Source of the DNA: Roseburia sp.
GTDB lineage: Bacteria; Bacillota; Clostridia; Lachnospirales; Lachnospiraceae
DNA length: 15,517 nt
Assembly (NCBI GenBank): GCA_030844625.1
Contig: JAUUNJ010000027.1
Location: 1-15,517, forward strand
Direction of reading: 5' to 3'
The position numbers and the translations under genes are program-made. Shown here one piece after another: positions 1 to 7,049 of the stretch; position 1 is the first letter of the stretch; every line of letters begins with the position of its first letter. Under the pieces are notes generated by a model. The model did not search any database, had not been told where the DNA came from, and saw only the letters and a list, made by a program, of their open reading frames with translations.

Positions 1-124
1 GATGAAATTTTCATCCGCCTACTCTACATGGATGACTTGTGAGAGGACGCTTATATATGCCCAATCAACGTTATGAAGTGCGCTACAAAATCTGCGAGTT
101 ACGTTATGGAACTCCGGTTGTGGG

Positions 125-262
125 ATGAGTGTCTATTTGGTAGTCGCAAAATTCAAGGTGTTCAATTCCTTGCAATTTATTATAGGAATTATTGGCAGAA
201 TTGTGAGTGGTTTATTTACCACATACATAGTACGTCTTGTAGATAAATTGACACAAAAATAA
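125..262 (+). CDS. Possible small hydrophobic peptide, 45 aa
   Basis: An ATG-started 45-codon frame ending in TAA just before a stem-loop. The peptide has a hydrophobic stretch (about residues 17-36, with FIIGIIGRIVSGLF) followed by a basic tail (RLVDKLTQK), the layout of a single-pass membrane peptide or type I toxin-like peptide. The ATG overlaps the TGA of an even shorter 23-codon frame (57-128) as ATGA. No convincing Shine-Dalgarno sequence precedes it. The hydrophobic pattern and the hairpin right after the stop favour a real gene; the short length, poor RBS and lack of a recognised family argue against it. Function unknown. Confidence 0.3.
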   Translation: MSVYLVVAKFKVFNSLQFIIGIIGRIVSGLFTTYIVRLVDKLTQK

Positions 263-290
263 CCGCCATAGTTAATAAGCGGTCGTTTTT
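262..290. terminator. Short stem-loop, possibly bidirectional terminator
   Basis: ACCGC at 262-266 pairs with GCGGT at 279-283 around a 12-nt loop. On the plus strand it is followed by CGTTTTT; on the minus strand the same stem is followed by TATTTTTG. The stem is only 5 bp, so termination would be modest. It would serve the small frame ending at 262 on the plus strand and the minus-strand frame remnant ending at 301 on the other. Confidence 0.4.
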
Positions 291-300
291 GCGTTGATAT

Positions 301-414
301 TTAGTTTATATTAGCCAACACACCACATATTGACTCAAACCGTCTAACGGATATTTGCTTGTTATTTTTTATACCTACACATTTTAGCACATCAAAAATG
401 TATTTGCAATAGTC
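301..414 (-). pseudogene. Minus-strand open frame remnant, unknown
   Basis: On the minus strand, 37 sense codons are open between a TAA (415-417) and a TAA (301-303), with no ATG. The translation (including KYIFDVLKCVGIKNN and ISVRRFESICGVLA) has an amino-acid mix that looks protein-like rather than random. It is followed by the stem-loop at 262-283, as a gene 3' end would be. It is in frame with the longer minus-strand frame at 415-639, which carries the long hairpin. One reading is an old gene interrupted by insertion of the hairpin element. No family is recognised, and chance openness in AT-rich DNA is possible. Confidence 0.2.
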
Positions 415-438
415 TTAACGAAATAGAACAAACCTATT

Positions 439-529
439 ATGTAAAATGGACGGATATTGTTTTCGTTTTGCGTTAGGGAGAGTTTCATCTCCATAACGCA
501 ACGAAATACAATATCCGTCCATTTCACAT
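439..529. repeat. 91-nt near-perfect hairpin, MITE-like element
   Basis: The arms at 439-475 and 494-529 are inverted copies. The outer 22 bp (starting ATGT, containing GGACGGATATTGT) match with one mismatch. The inner parts (TTTCGTT, GCGTTA) match after small indels. The loop itself folds further: GGAGA at 477-481 pairs with TCTCC at 488-492 around a 6-nt loop. The whole is far longer than a terminator and has no T-tract. It could be a miniature inverted-repeat element, a structured RNA, or a palindromic repeat dispersed in the genome. No clear target-site duplication flanks it. Confidence 0.65.
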
Positions 530-604
530 TCATGCTTTTGTAAGTATGTCAGACTGCAATATTTTGTTTGTAATCCAAAAGTCTTTACACAAGAGAATAA
601 TATG

Positions 605-633
605 TTGAATTTCTTTACATCTAAGACTATAAT
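605..633 (+). promoter_or_regulatory. Sigma-70-type promoter upstream of the truncated gene
   Basis: TTGAAT (605-610) and a perfect TATAAT (628-633) are separated by 17 bp, placing a predicted transcription start near 640. The downstream gene starts at 691, leaving a leader of about 50 nt. The promoter and leader are covered by nested inverted repeats: 620-628 with 662-670, and 641-647 with 655-661. Confidence 0.6.
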
Positions 634-670
634 GAACATATATTCTTGATATATAAGAATAAGTCTTAGA
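620..670. repeat. Nested inverted repeats over the -10 region and leader
   Basis: TCTAAGACT at 620-628 is the inverse of AGTCTTAGA at 662-670. Inside it, TATTCTT at 641-647 pairs with AAGAATA at 655-661 around a 7-nt loop. The outer left arm reaches the first base of the -10 box and the inner stem begins about at the predicted transcript start. It could be an operator or a 5' leader hairpin. There is no T-run typical of a terminator. Confidence 0.35.
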
Positions 671-690
671 AGTTAGGAAAAAGTGCAATT

Positions 691-1416
691 ATGATCACAT
701 ATATTTGCCACAATAAAAATGACAAAACAGGTGAGGATCTGCCATGTACAAATAATCGATGTGAGACAAGTATATGTCCCAGTTGTGGCGGACGGGCAGA
801 TGCCATTTCAGAGATTTTCTGGTGTCCAGAATGTCAGGTGCCAATTTATGAGAAGACTTGTCCGGTTTGTGGACAGGAAGGAAAAAAGCTGACCAGTGAT
901 GTAAGCCCGGTGTTTCAGGAAGAACGTCTGCTGTTAGAAATCATTTTGGAAAAGCCGTTTGCATTTGAAAAAGATTCTGTCTGGAACGGCAACGGAAATA
1001 ATTATTTTGTAAATGGAAAAAAAATTAAATTTTCTGTCAAAGATCTGAAAAATAAGGATGCAGATGCAATTCGAAAGCAATATGAAGAATTAAAAGCGCA
1101 GAATACTTATCAGTATTTTGAAAAACAGATGGAACGTTTTATTTTGTGCAATAAAGAACGATATAACCGGATCGTGGAAGAGGCGAAGGGGTATATCAGA
1201 AGCATGACAGAGAATTTTGATATCACAGATATGTTTGTCTCGTTCAGCGGAGGAAAGGATTCTACTGTCACAGCAGCACTTCTTGCAAAAGGATTTCGAG
1301 AAGTTGTTCAGACAGCAGCCAATGCATTTCGTACTTTTGCTGACAAGTTGGAGGTAGATTATTCACAGAAAGAGCAGAAACATCCAAGAAAATCAAGACA
1401 AAGTATAGAATGCTAA
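691..1416 (+). pseudogene. Truncated PAPS-reductase-family (PP-loop) protein with zinc-ribbon N-terminus
   Basis: The N-terminal part is rich in zinc-binding CxxC pairs (C29/C32, C45/C48, C57/C60). After a helical linker it reaches the PP-loop ATP-pyrophosphatase motif SGGKDST at residues 186-192 (FVSFSGGKDSTVTAALL), characteristic of PAPS-reductase/sulfurtransferase-like enzymes that adenylate a substrate. Such proteins need a further 200 or so residues after the PP-loop. Here the family-like sequence stops about residue 200, and the last 40 residues (lysine- and glutamine-rich) run into group II intron debris, so the catalytic domain is incomplete. The start is the ATG at 691, with an AGGA-like RBS about a dozen bases upstream and a good promoter before it. 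It is probably inactive. The zinc-finger-plus-PP-loop layout parallels the intact minus-strand gene at 1655-2656. Confidence 0.75.
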
Positions 1417-1650
1417 AGGCATTAGATTAGGCCTAGAAGAATGGAAAGACAAGAAATTAGATATTAGTAGAAATGGTTATTGGAGAATAGCAAAAGTTTT
1501 AAACCAAATCTTTTTCAATAAAATAATAGCCAAGTTTGGATATACATCTATACTTGACTATTATCTAATGGTTTTTGAAAACTAGAGAAGACCATATATG
1601 GTGTTGTGAGGTCGACCAATCAACTAATGAGAAAGTCTCATACCCAATAG
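1380..1650 (+). mobile_element. Group II intron remnant: RT/maturase C-terminus and 3' RNA tail
   Basis: Two adjoining frames give the end of a group II intron reverse transcriptase/maturase. One reads KKIKTKYRMLKAL (about 1386-1424). After a one-base frame change the other reads GLEEWKDKKLDISRNGYWRIA, then FGYTSILDYYL, ending in TAG at 1583-1585. The GYWRIA and LDYYL motifs are typical of the C-terminal maturase/DNA-binding end of intron-encoded proteins. The stretch after the stop (1586-1645, with GGTGTTGTGAGGTCG) resembles the 3' RNA region that follows these ORFs but is shortened, so domains V/VI are probably degraded. The reverse transcriptase body and intron 5' end are absent. This is dead intron debris, joined directly to the broken PP-loop gene. 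The identification is by remembered family patterns. Confidence 0.6.
1627..1641. terminator. Small hairpin downstream of the minus-strand PP-loop gene
   Basis: ATGAGA (1627-1632) pairs with TCTCAT (1636-1641) across a 3-base loop, 14 bases past the stop of the minus-strand gene. No strong T-tract follows on the minus strand, so it is a weak terminator candidate. It may instead be part of the decayed intron 3' structure. Confidence 0.25.
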
Positions 1651-1654
1651 TTAA

Positions 1655-2656
1655 CTATACAACTATATCAAATTGAAGCATCATGCCGCCAAAATTGTCA
1701 ATAAAATAGGCATATTGCGTTGGATGAGTTTCTTTCAGCTTTTGATAACGATTGGATTCTGGAGCCTCAAGGTGAACTCCGAACCCACAAAACATACAAC
1801 CATTTCTTGTATAATCCATATTGTATAAATCTGGGATCTTAACATTATATTTTTCAATATATTCATTGATATCATCATCAGTCCAAAAAGAGAGTGGCTT
1901 ACATTGGTTGTCTTTAAATTGATAAAAAACATTACAGCCATATTCAAGCCATGCTTTTTCACGTTGGTAACTTTCGGATGCCAGGATTCCTAATATAACA
2001 CATTTCATCCCTAATTCTTTTGCTTTACGGCGAAGTGGCTCCTTTTTTAGCTTGTCGCAACATTTATCAGAAATAGGTAATTCCATATATTTTTGATATT
2101 TCTTGAAGTTGCGCTCTATGTAATCAATAGAGTTTTGCTTGGTACGAGGAGTTTTTGCGTGTTGATATGTTCTGATGGCGTTTGAAACGCGTTTGGAGAA
2201 CATAGGATACCCATAGTGTTCCACTACTTTTTTGAAATTCCACATTTCTCCCTTAGAATCTATAGGATAGACAATCATGATATTGGTATGATTTTCTTTG
2301 ATTTCCCATTGGATGTGTTTTAAGGTTTCAGGATATTCGTTAGTGGTATTTGCAAATAAATGTAATATGTTAGGGTATAATTGTTTAGTAATATGAGATA
2401 ACACCGTAGAGTCTTTTCCACCCGAATAAGATATGTAGCAGTGATCTTCTCCAAAAGTTCTAACAGCTTGATTAATAAGATACTTTGTCTGAATTATTTT
2501 GGCTTCAAGAGGCATAGAACGCAATGAAGCTAAAGTGTCACGTCGGTAAGTGAGATATTGAGTACGTTCTTCTCCACATTTCTTGCAGTATCTGGAATCA
2601 CGACTATAACGCATGCTTTCATCGTACTCTTCATCACATTTTTTACAAACAAACAT
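1655..2656 (-). CDS. PAPS-reductase-family PP-loop protein with zinc ribbon
   Basis: A 333-residue protein. An N-terminal zinc ribbon (C4, C7, C24, C27) is followed by the PP-loop motif SGGKDST at residues 78-84. A later cysteine set (C199/C200 in KCCDKLKKEP; C287/C290 in GCMFCGFG) could bind an iron-sulfur cluster, as in PAPS reductases and DndC. It belongs to the adenylate-forming sulfurtransferase/PAPS-reductase fold, but the substrate cannot be read from sequence. The ATG at 2656 is chosen over a more upstream one (2719) because AAGGAGGA lies 8 bases before it, and the upstream extension would cover the promoter. The gene is transcribed divergently from the xre-dndC operon, so it may supply or assist sulfur transfer in the same system, or be an independent island gene. 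It is not DndC itself, which is present at 3134. Confidence 0.85.
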   Translation of the reverse strand: MFVCKKCDEEYDESMRYSRDSRYCKKCGEERTQYLTYRRDTLASLRSMPLEAKIIQTKYLINQAVRTFGEDHCYISYSGGKDSTVLSHITKQLYPNILHLFANTTNEYPETLKHIQWEIKENHTNIMIVYPIDSKGEMWNFKKVVEHYGYPMFSKRVSNAIRTYQHAKTPRTKQNSIDYIERNFKKYQKYMELPISDKCCDKLKKEPLRRKAKELGMKCVILGILASESYQREKAWLEYGCNVFYQFKDNQCKPLSFWTDDDINEYIEKYNVKIPDLYNMDYTRNGCMFCGFGVHLEAPESNRYQKLKETHPTQYAYFIDNFGGMMLQFDIVV

Positions 2657-2664
2657 TGTTTTAA

Positions 2665-2672
2665 TCCTCCTT
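2665..2672 (-). promoter_or_regulatory. Ribosome binding site deciding the start of the minus-strand PP-loop gene
   Basis: On the minus strand AAGGAGGA sits 8 bases before the ATG at 2656. This near-perfect Shine-Dalgarno sequence supports that start over the more upstream in-frame ATG at 2719. Confidence 0.8.
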
Positions 2673-2684
2673 TTCTGTTTTTGA

Positions 2685-2752
2685 ACTAACAAATTCTTTG
2701 TATTTTTATTATAATACAAAATAATTGTTAGTCAAGAGTGGAAATACAAAAT
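2685..2752. promoter_or_regulatory. Candidate operator: inverted and direct repeats in the divergent region
   Basis: ACTAACAA at 2685-2692 is inverted as TTGTTAGT at 2725-2732, 40 bp apart. TTTGTATT at 2697-2704 is inverted as AATACAAA at 2713-2720. AATACAAAAT occurs at 2713-2722 and again at 2743-2752, 30 bp apart. Spacings near whole helical turns and overlap with both promoters make these candidate binding sites for the XRE protein encoded next door. That the XRE protein binds here is inference; the repeats are AT-rich and could be partly fortuitous. Confidence 0.4.
2708..2735 (-). promoter_or_regulatory. Promoter of the minus-strand PP-loop gene
   Basis: On the minus strand TTGACT (2735-2730) and TATAAT (2713-2708) are separated by 16 bp, close to consensus. 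A TTTGTATT-N8-AATACAAA dyad (2697-2720) is centred on the -10 box, and one half of the ACTAACAA inverted repeat overlaps the -35, suggesting repression by a local regulator. Confidence 0.65.
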
Positions 2753-2756
2753 TTTA

Positions 2757-2785
2757 TTGTGAAAAAAGCTTAATTATAGTACAAT
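2757..2785 (+). promoter_or_regulatory. Promoter of the xre-dnd operon
   Basis: TTGTGA (2757-2762) and TACAAT (2780-2785) are spaced by 17 bp, with a predicted start near 2792 and a short leader to the ATG at 2812. A copy of AATACAAAAT ends 4 bases before the -35. No other strong promoter was noticed inside the tightly packed operon, so this may drive all the genes to the right edge. Confidence 0.6.
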
Positions 2786-2811
2786 AAACAATTGGAAAGG
2801 TGGGCATTTCT

Positions 2812-3144
2812 ATGGAAATTGGAAGCAGATTATCTGAATTAAGAAAGAAATATGGATATACACAAAAACAATTAGCAGAGGCTCTCAATTTGTCTCAACA
2901 AAGAGTGAGTAACATAGAAAGGAATACCACGGCACCAGATGTGGAATTTTTACATGGTGCAGCTGATTTGTACAAGATTTCTTTAGATGAACTTATTGGT
3001 AGAAGAACACTTATCACTGAGGAAAGCAGCTATGAACAGCAGATATTAAATGTCGTTGAAACTATGGACGACACAAAAAAAGAGCTGAGTTTGCGTTTGT
3101 TAAACGAAGTGGCTCAACAAAGAGGTGATAAAGATGGCGAATAG
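2812..3144 (+). CDS. XRE-family helix-turn-helix regulator
   Basis: A 110-residue protein with an N-terminal HTH_3 (Cro/CI-type) DNA-binding domain, residues about 5-58 (IGSRLSELRKKYGYTQKQLA, then LSQQRVSNIERN for the recognition helix region). A short C-terminal helical tail is probably for dimerisation. The ATG at 2812 is preferred over an in-frame GTG at 2800, which lies inside the Shine-Dalgarno sequence GGAAAGGTGGG. It is the first gene of the plus-strand operon; its 3' end overlaps dndC by 11 nt. The likely role is autoregulation and control of the divergent PP-loop gene and the Dnd operon through repeats in the 2685-2752 region (inference). Regulators of other dnd clusters are known, but orthology to them cannot be shown here. 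Confidence 0.85.
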   Translation: MEIGSRLSELRKKYGYTQKQLAEALNLSQQRVSNIERNTTAPDVEFLHGAADLYKISLDELIGRRTLITEESSYEQQILNVVETMDDTKKELSLRLLNEVAQQRGDKDGE

Positions 3145-4522
3145 TTATTTTAACGAAAATACGCTTGAGGAGTTAATTGAAGAAATTAAGTATGTCTACA
3201 AGTCTGATGACAGACCATGGGTTATAGGATATAGCGGGGGTAAGGATTCCACAACCGTGGTAGAACTTGTTTATAAGATGTTATTGGGATTAGATCCAGA
3301 TGATAGACATAAAAATGTTTATATTGTATCTTCGGATACTCTAATTGAAAATCCACTTATAAAAATATATTTAAGTAAAATGAATGATTTGTTGGGACAG
3401 GCAGCAGATAGAGATGGGCTACCAATAAAGTCGGCTATGGTTACACCTCCACCAAACAATTCGTTTTGGGCAAATGTAATTGGAAGAGGATTCCCTACAC
3501 CTAGAATGAATGGAACATTCAGATGGTGTACAGATAGATTAAAAATAAATCCTAGTGGTGAATATATTCAAAGAGTTATTGATGAGGAAGGAAAAGAAGT
3601 GGTTGTTCTTCTTGGAGTTAGAAAAGCAGAAAGTATAGCACGAAAGAGAAGAATTGAAGGCAGAGAACTTGCAAATAGACTTCTAAATCGACATGAAACC
3701 ATACAGGATGCATATGTTTATAACCCTATTGTAGAACTAACCACAGATGATGTGTGGGATGTTTTACTTAGGTGTGATGGCGGAAGAACACCTTGGGGAT
3801 CAGATAATAGCGAGTTGGTATCGCTTTATGCTGATGCAGATAGTGGAGAATGTCCTTTTGCTGGTATTCATGCAGGTGGTCAGACACAGAGCTGTGGTAA
3901 TTCACGTTTTGGGTGCTGGGTATGCACAGTTGTTAAAGAAGATAAGTCGTTAAATGGATTTATAAAGAGTGGACATAGAGAGTTGATACCACTTGCTGAA
4001 TTTAGAAGTTGGCTTATAAGCATACGAGATAATGAAGAATATCGAGAGAAAAAGAGAAGAAATGGAACGGTATATCGTGATAAGCAAGGTAATATGGGAT
4101 TCGGTCCATTTAACTGGAAAGCAAGAAAACTTATTCTTCGAAAGTTGTTAGAAACCCAACAGGTTATGGAATATGAACTTATAACATTAGATGAACTGAA
4201 AGCAATAGATGAAATCTGGGATCAAGAATTAGACTTATCTCGAAGAGTTTTAGTGGAATTATATGAGGAAATAACAGGGAAAAGACTTCCGTGGTATGAC
4301 TATAAAGAACCTTTGATTGATAATGAAACTGTTGTTGAATTAGAAAATCTGGCTCAAAAAAATAATGTGCCAGAGGAATTGATCCGCAATCTGTTATTAT
4401 CGGTTTATCGAAATAAAAACTATTCAAATCAAAAAATACTTAGAGATGGAATAGATAAACTATTGAATCAGCAATGGCTACATTATGAAATAATAGAGGA
4501 GATTGAAAATGAAAATCAATAA
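3134..4522 (+). CDS. dndC: DNA phosphorothioation sulfurtransferase DndC
   Basis: A 462-residue PP-loop/PAPS-reductase-like enzyme. SGGKDST lies at residues 34-40. The cysteines expected for a DndC-type iron-sulfur centre are at C132 (FRWCTDRL), C240 (GECPFAG), C254 (QSCGNS) and C261/C264 (GCWVC). In Dnd systems DndC activates the DNA backbone with ATP and transfers sulfur supplied through DndA, working with DndD and DndE. The length and cysteine arrangement fit DndC well. The start is the ATG at 3134 with GAGGTGAT just upstream; an in-frame GTG at 3125 lies within that RBS. It overlaps the xre gene by 11 nt and dndD by 14 nt, indicating translational coupling. Confidence 0.93.
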   Translation: MANSYFNENTLEELIEEIKYVYKSDDRPWVIGYSGGKDSTTVVELVYKMLLGLDPDDRHKNVYIVSSDTLIENPLIKIYLSKMNDLLGQAADRDGLPIKSAMVTPPPNNSFWANVIGRGFPTPRMNGTFRWCTDRLKINPSGEYIQRVIDEEGKEVVVLLGVRKAESIARKRRIEGRELANRLLNRHETIQDAYVYNPIVELTTDDVWDVLLRCDGGRTPWGSDNSELVSLYADADSGECPFAGIHAGGQTQSCGNSRFGCWVCTVVKEDKSLNGFIKSGHRELIPLAEFRSWLISIRDNEEYREKKRRNGTVYRDKQGNMGFGPFNWKARKLILRKLLETQQVMEYELITLDELKAIDEIWDQELDLSRRVLVELYEEITGKRLPWYDYKEPLIDNETVVELENLAQKNNVPEELIRNLLLSVYRNKNYSNQKILRDGIDKLLNQQWLHYEIIEEIENENQ

Positions 4523-6647
4523 AGTAAAATTACATAATTTCAGCTCCTATGAGGGTAATAATGAATTTGATTTCGAGATAACAGATGCTGGAAAAAACAT
4601 TGTACTCATTGGTGGAAAAAATGGGGCAGGTAAAACTTCTCTTTTTACGGCAATAAAAGTTGCTTTGTATGGACCATTAGCATATGGATATGTAGGTGTA
4701 AATAGTCATTACATTTCTAAAATTAAAGACTTAATCAATTCAAAAGCATTTCAACAGGAGGTTGTGGAATCGGAAGTACAGTTAACGCTACAACTTAAGA
4801 TTGAGCGTGATATTAGAAATTATGTGATAACAAGAAAATGGGATTATACCAATCAAAAGCTTACAGAGGAATACACAGTAGAAAGGGATGGAAAGCTACT
4901 GAACGATCAAGAATTATCATATTTTGAGAACTATTTGCGTAGCATTATTCCTCCAGATCTGTTTGAGTTCTTTTTGTTTGACGGAGAAGAGGTTGGTAAT
5001 ATTTTCTCCACCAGTGCATACAACACATATGTTAGAAATGCAGTATTCACCATGTGCGGAATGGATGTGTTTGAAATTATCCGTAAATTCACAGGTGGCT
5101 ATGTAGCAAAGAACAATTCTAATGATGACGATGAGGTCTATGACACATATGAATCGGCAAAGCAGCAGATAGAATCATTAGAAACCGAAAAGGAAAACCT
5201 TGATATCGAAGTAGGCAATTTGACAAAAGAACTAGAAAACATTGGTATTCAACTTACTGAATTGGCGACTGCTTTTAAAAATGCAGGAGGAATTTCACGT
5301 AAGGAGAAAAAACAGTTAGAAGATGAGTATGCTTTAGCTGAAAAGGTAAAAACGGAATCACTTACAAATATTAAGTTGTTTGTGGAAGGGCTTATGCCAT
5401 TTTATATACTGCGAAATTTTGCTGATCCTATTATGGCACAATTAGATTTTGAAGAAAAAGGTGAGATATTTTATTACGTTCAAAGTAAGCTGAAACGAGA
5501 TGTAATATCTGATTTACTAAAAGGCGATGTGTCCGATGCAAAAGTAGATCAGTTAATGGATCATCTGTTGGATACATTTAGACCAAAAGGTTTCCGTGAA
5601 GACATGGAAATGATGTTTGATTTATCAAAGGAGGATATTGGTCGAGTAAATGGAATTGTATCGTCTTTGGATGATTTCGATGTATCAGCAATGGTTGATA
5701 TGGTCAATAAAAGGAGGGCAGCTTCTGAAAGAACAGCAGAAATTAATAGAATTTTGAAAAACTCGATGAGCGAGGAGGACATTAATGAATTTGCTCAGAG
5801 AGAAAATGAAATTTTAAAGAAAAAAGATGACCTATCAAGTATACTGTATGATTCACAACATAGATTAGAGGAAATTGATAGAGAATTGCAGATGCAAGAA
5901 CAAACTAGAGATAAAGCTATGCATATTCTTAAATCAAATGCTCAGAACAGGCATGTGTACGAGCTAAGCTCCGGTATTTCTTCTATGATGGAACAGTTCT
6001 TAGAAGAGAAGACTGTGAGTATAAGAAGGAAGCTAGAAAAGGCTATTGTTCAAAAACTGAAGTCAATTTATAGAAAGAATAATTTGATAACGCATATTGA
6101 AATTGGAAAGAATTTTGATTTCAATTTGTATCAAGATGAGGAATACAATGGCAAGGAACTTTTGACACTATATAAGAATTTGGGTAATTCCGAATTTACA
6201 AATCTTATTGGAACTAAAGGTGAAAAGCGACTAGTCAAAATGTTGGAAGGTACTTCAATAAATGTGCTAAAAAATAAGTCTGAATCTGATTTTGGGCAGG
6301 AACCAATTCGATTGTATAAGAAGATTGAATTGGGGAGATTGTCAAAGGGAGAGCGTCAGATTTTTATCTTGGCATTATATTGGGCGATAATTGAGATATC
6401 AGGACAGAATATCCCGTTTATTATTGATACTCCGTATGCGAGAATTGATGCAAATCATAGGAGAGAAATCTCAGAGAAGTTCTTCCCTAATATTAGTGAT
6501 CAGGTAATTATTCTGTCTACGGATGAAGAAATAAATGAGGAGTACTATAAGATAGTAAAACCTTATGTCTCTAAAGAGTATCTGTTAATCAATGACGAAA
6601 ACGAAAACAGAACTACAATTAAGAATAATTACTTTTTTGAGGTGTAA
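4509..6647 (+). CDS. dndD: DNA sulfur modification protein DndD (SMC/RecN-like ATPase)
   Basis: A 712-residue ABC/SMC-type ATPase. Walker A GGKNGAGKTS is at residues 35-44. A DLFEFFLFDGEEV segment is typical of DndD. Coiled-coil stretches lie at about 213-256 and 430-475. The ABC signature LSKGERQI starts at residue 611 and Walker B IPFIIDTP at 635-642. DndD is thought to supply ATP-dependent DNA handling or nicking during sulfur incorporation. The ATG at 4509 has AGAGGAG 7 bases upstream; the in-frame TTG at 4503 is within that spacing and is rejected. It overlaps the end of dndC and is followed 3 nt later by dndE, the canonical dndC-dndD-dndE order. Confidence 0.93.
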   Translation: MKINKVKLHNFSSYEGNNEFDFEITDAGKNIVLIGGKNGAGKTSLFTAIKVALYGPLAYGYVGVNSHYISKIKDLINSKAFQQEVVESEVQLTLQLKIERDIRNYVITRKWDYTNQKLTEEYTVERDGKLLNDQELSYFENYLRSIIPPDLFEFFLFDGEEVGNIFSTSAYNTYVRNAVFTMCGMDVFEIIRKFTGGYVAKNNSNDDDEVYDTYESAKQQIESLETEKENLDIEVGNLTKELENIGIQLTELATAFKNAGGISRKEKKQLEDEYALAEKVKTESLTNIKLFVEGLMPFYILRNFADPIMAQLDFEEKGEIFYYVQSKLKRDVISDLLKGDVSDAKVDQLMDHLLDTFRPKGFREDMEMMFDLSKEDIGRVNGIVSSLDDFDVSAMVDMVNKRRAASERTAEINRILKNSMSEEDINEFAQRENEILKKKDDLSSILYDSQHRLEEIDRELQMQEQTRDKAMHILKSNAQNRHVYELSSGISSMMEQFLEEKTVSIRRKLEKAIVQKLKSIYRKNNLITHIEIGKNFDFNLYQDEEYNGKELLTLYKNLGNSEFTNLIGTKGEKRLVKMLEGTSINVLKNKSESDFGQEPIRLYKKIELGRLSKGERQIFILALYWAIIEISGQNIPFIIDTPYARIDANHRREISEKFFPNISDQVIILSTDEEINEEYYKIVKPYVSKEYLLINDENENRTTIKNNYFFEV

Positions 6648-6650
6648 CCA

Positions 6651-7031
6651 ATGATATTTAGATTAAAAACATCAAAGAGAACACAAGAAATCTTTGAGGA
6701 ACTAGAAAATAGAACAAATTACAAACCATATACATTGGTAAAGCATGCAATAGCGTGGTCTATATTAGAAAAAACATCTGTTGCTGATTATAAGTCAGAT
6801 TCTGATGGGCTAGATCTAAATAGGCAAACAATTACTGGAGATAATGATACATATTTTAAGGTGCTTATAGAACAGGTGGAAGGAAGATACCTGACAGATG
6901 AAGAGTACTTTCCACAGTATGTTAAAGCGCATATAGATAGGGGAAGTAAGCTATTACTTGATATGTACAATCACGCTGGAAATATGGATAAGTACATTTT
7001 GCAAGTATTGGGTGAGGGAGATACCGTATAA
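6651..7031 (+). CDS. dndE: DNA sulfur modification protein DndE
   Basis: A 126-residue protein in the canonical dndE position. It begins MIFRLKTSKRTQEIFEELEN, matching the usual opening of the DndE family, with helical character throughout and a basic N-terminus suited to DNA contact. DndE is a small DNA-binding subunit of the modification complex, reported to favour nicked DNA. The start has GAGGTG 7 bases before the ATG, within the end of dndD. No catalytic motif is expected. The identification combines sequence resemblance and position. Confidence 0.88.
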   Translation: MIFRLKTSKRTQEIFEELENRTNYKPYTLVKHAIAWSILEKTSVADYKSDSDGLDLNRQTITGDNDTYFKVLIEQVEGRYLTDEEYFPQYVKAHIDRGSKLLLDMYNHAGNMDKYILQVLGEGDTV

Positions 7032-7049
7032 CAGGAAAGAGGAAAAATT

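Noticed and set aside
1..128. Short frames at the left edge (1-42 and 57-128) as genes
   Set aside because: Only 13 and 23 codons with no recognisable motif; 1-42 could be the tail of a gene outside the window but nothing supports it.
439..529. Long hairpin as a rho-independent terminator or CRISPR repeat
   Set aside because: Arms are far too long, no T-tract follows, and there is no repeat-spacer array.
415..639. Minus-strand 74-codon frame as an intact gene
   Set aside because: About half of it is read through the long hairpin, it overlaps the plus-strand promoter, and no family is recognised; treated as a possible interrupted remnant only.
2657..2719. Upstream ATG at 2719 for the minus-strand PP-loop gene
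   Set aside because: The extension covers its own promoter -10 region and RBS; the ATG at 2656 has an excellent RBS and starts directly at the zinc ribbon.
2800..2811. GTG start at 2800 for the XRE gene
   Set aside because: The codon lies inside the Shine-Dalgarno sequence; ATG at 2812 has correct spacing.
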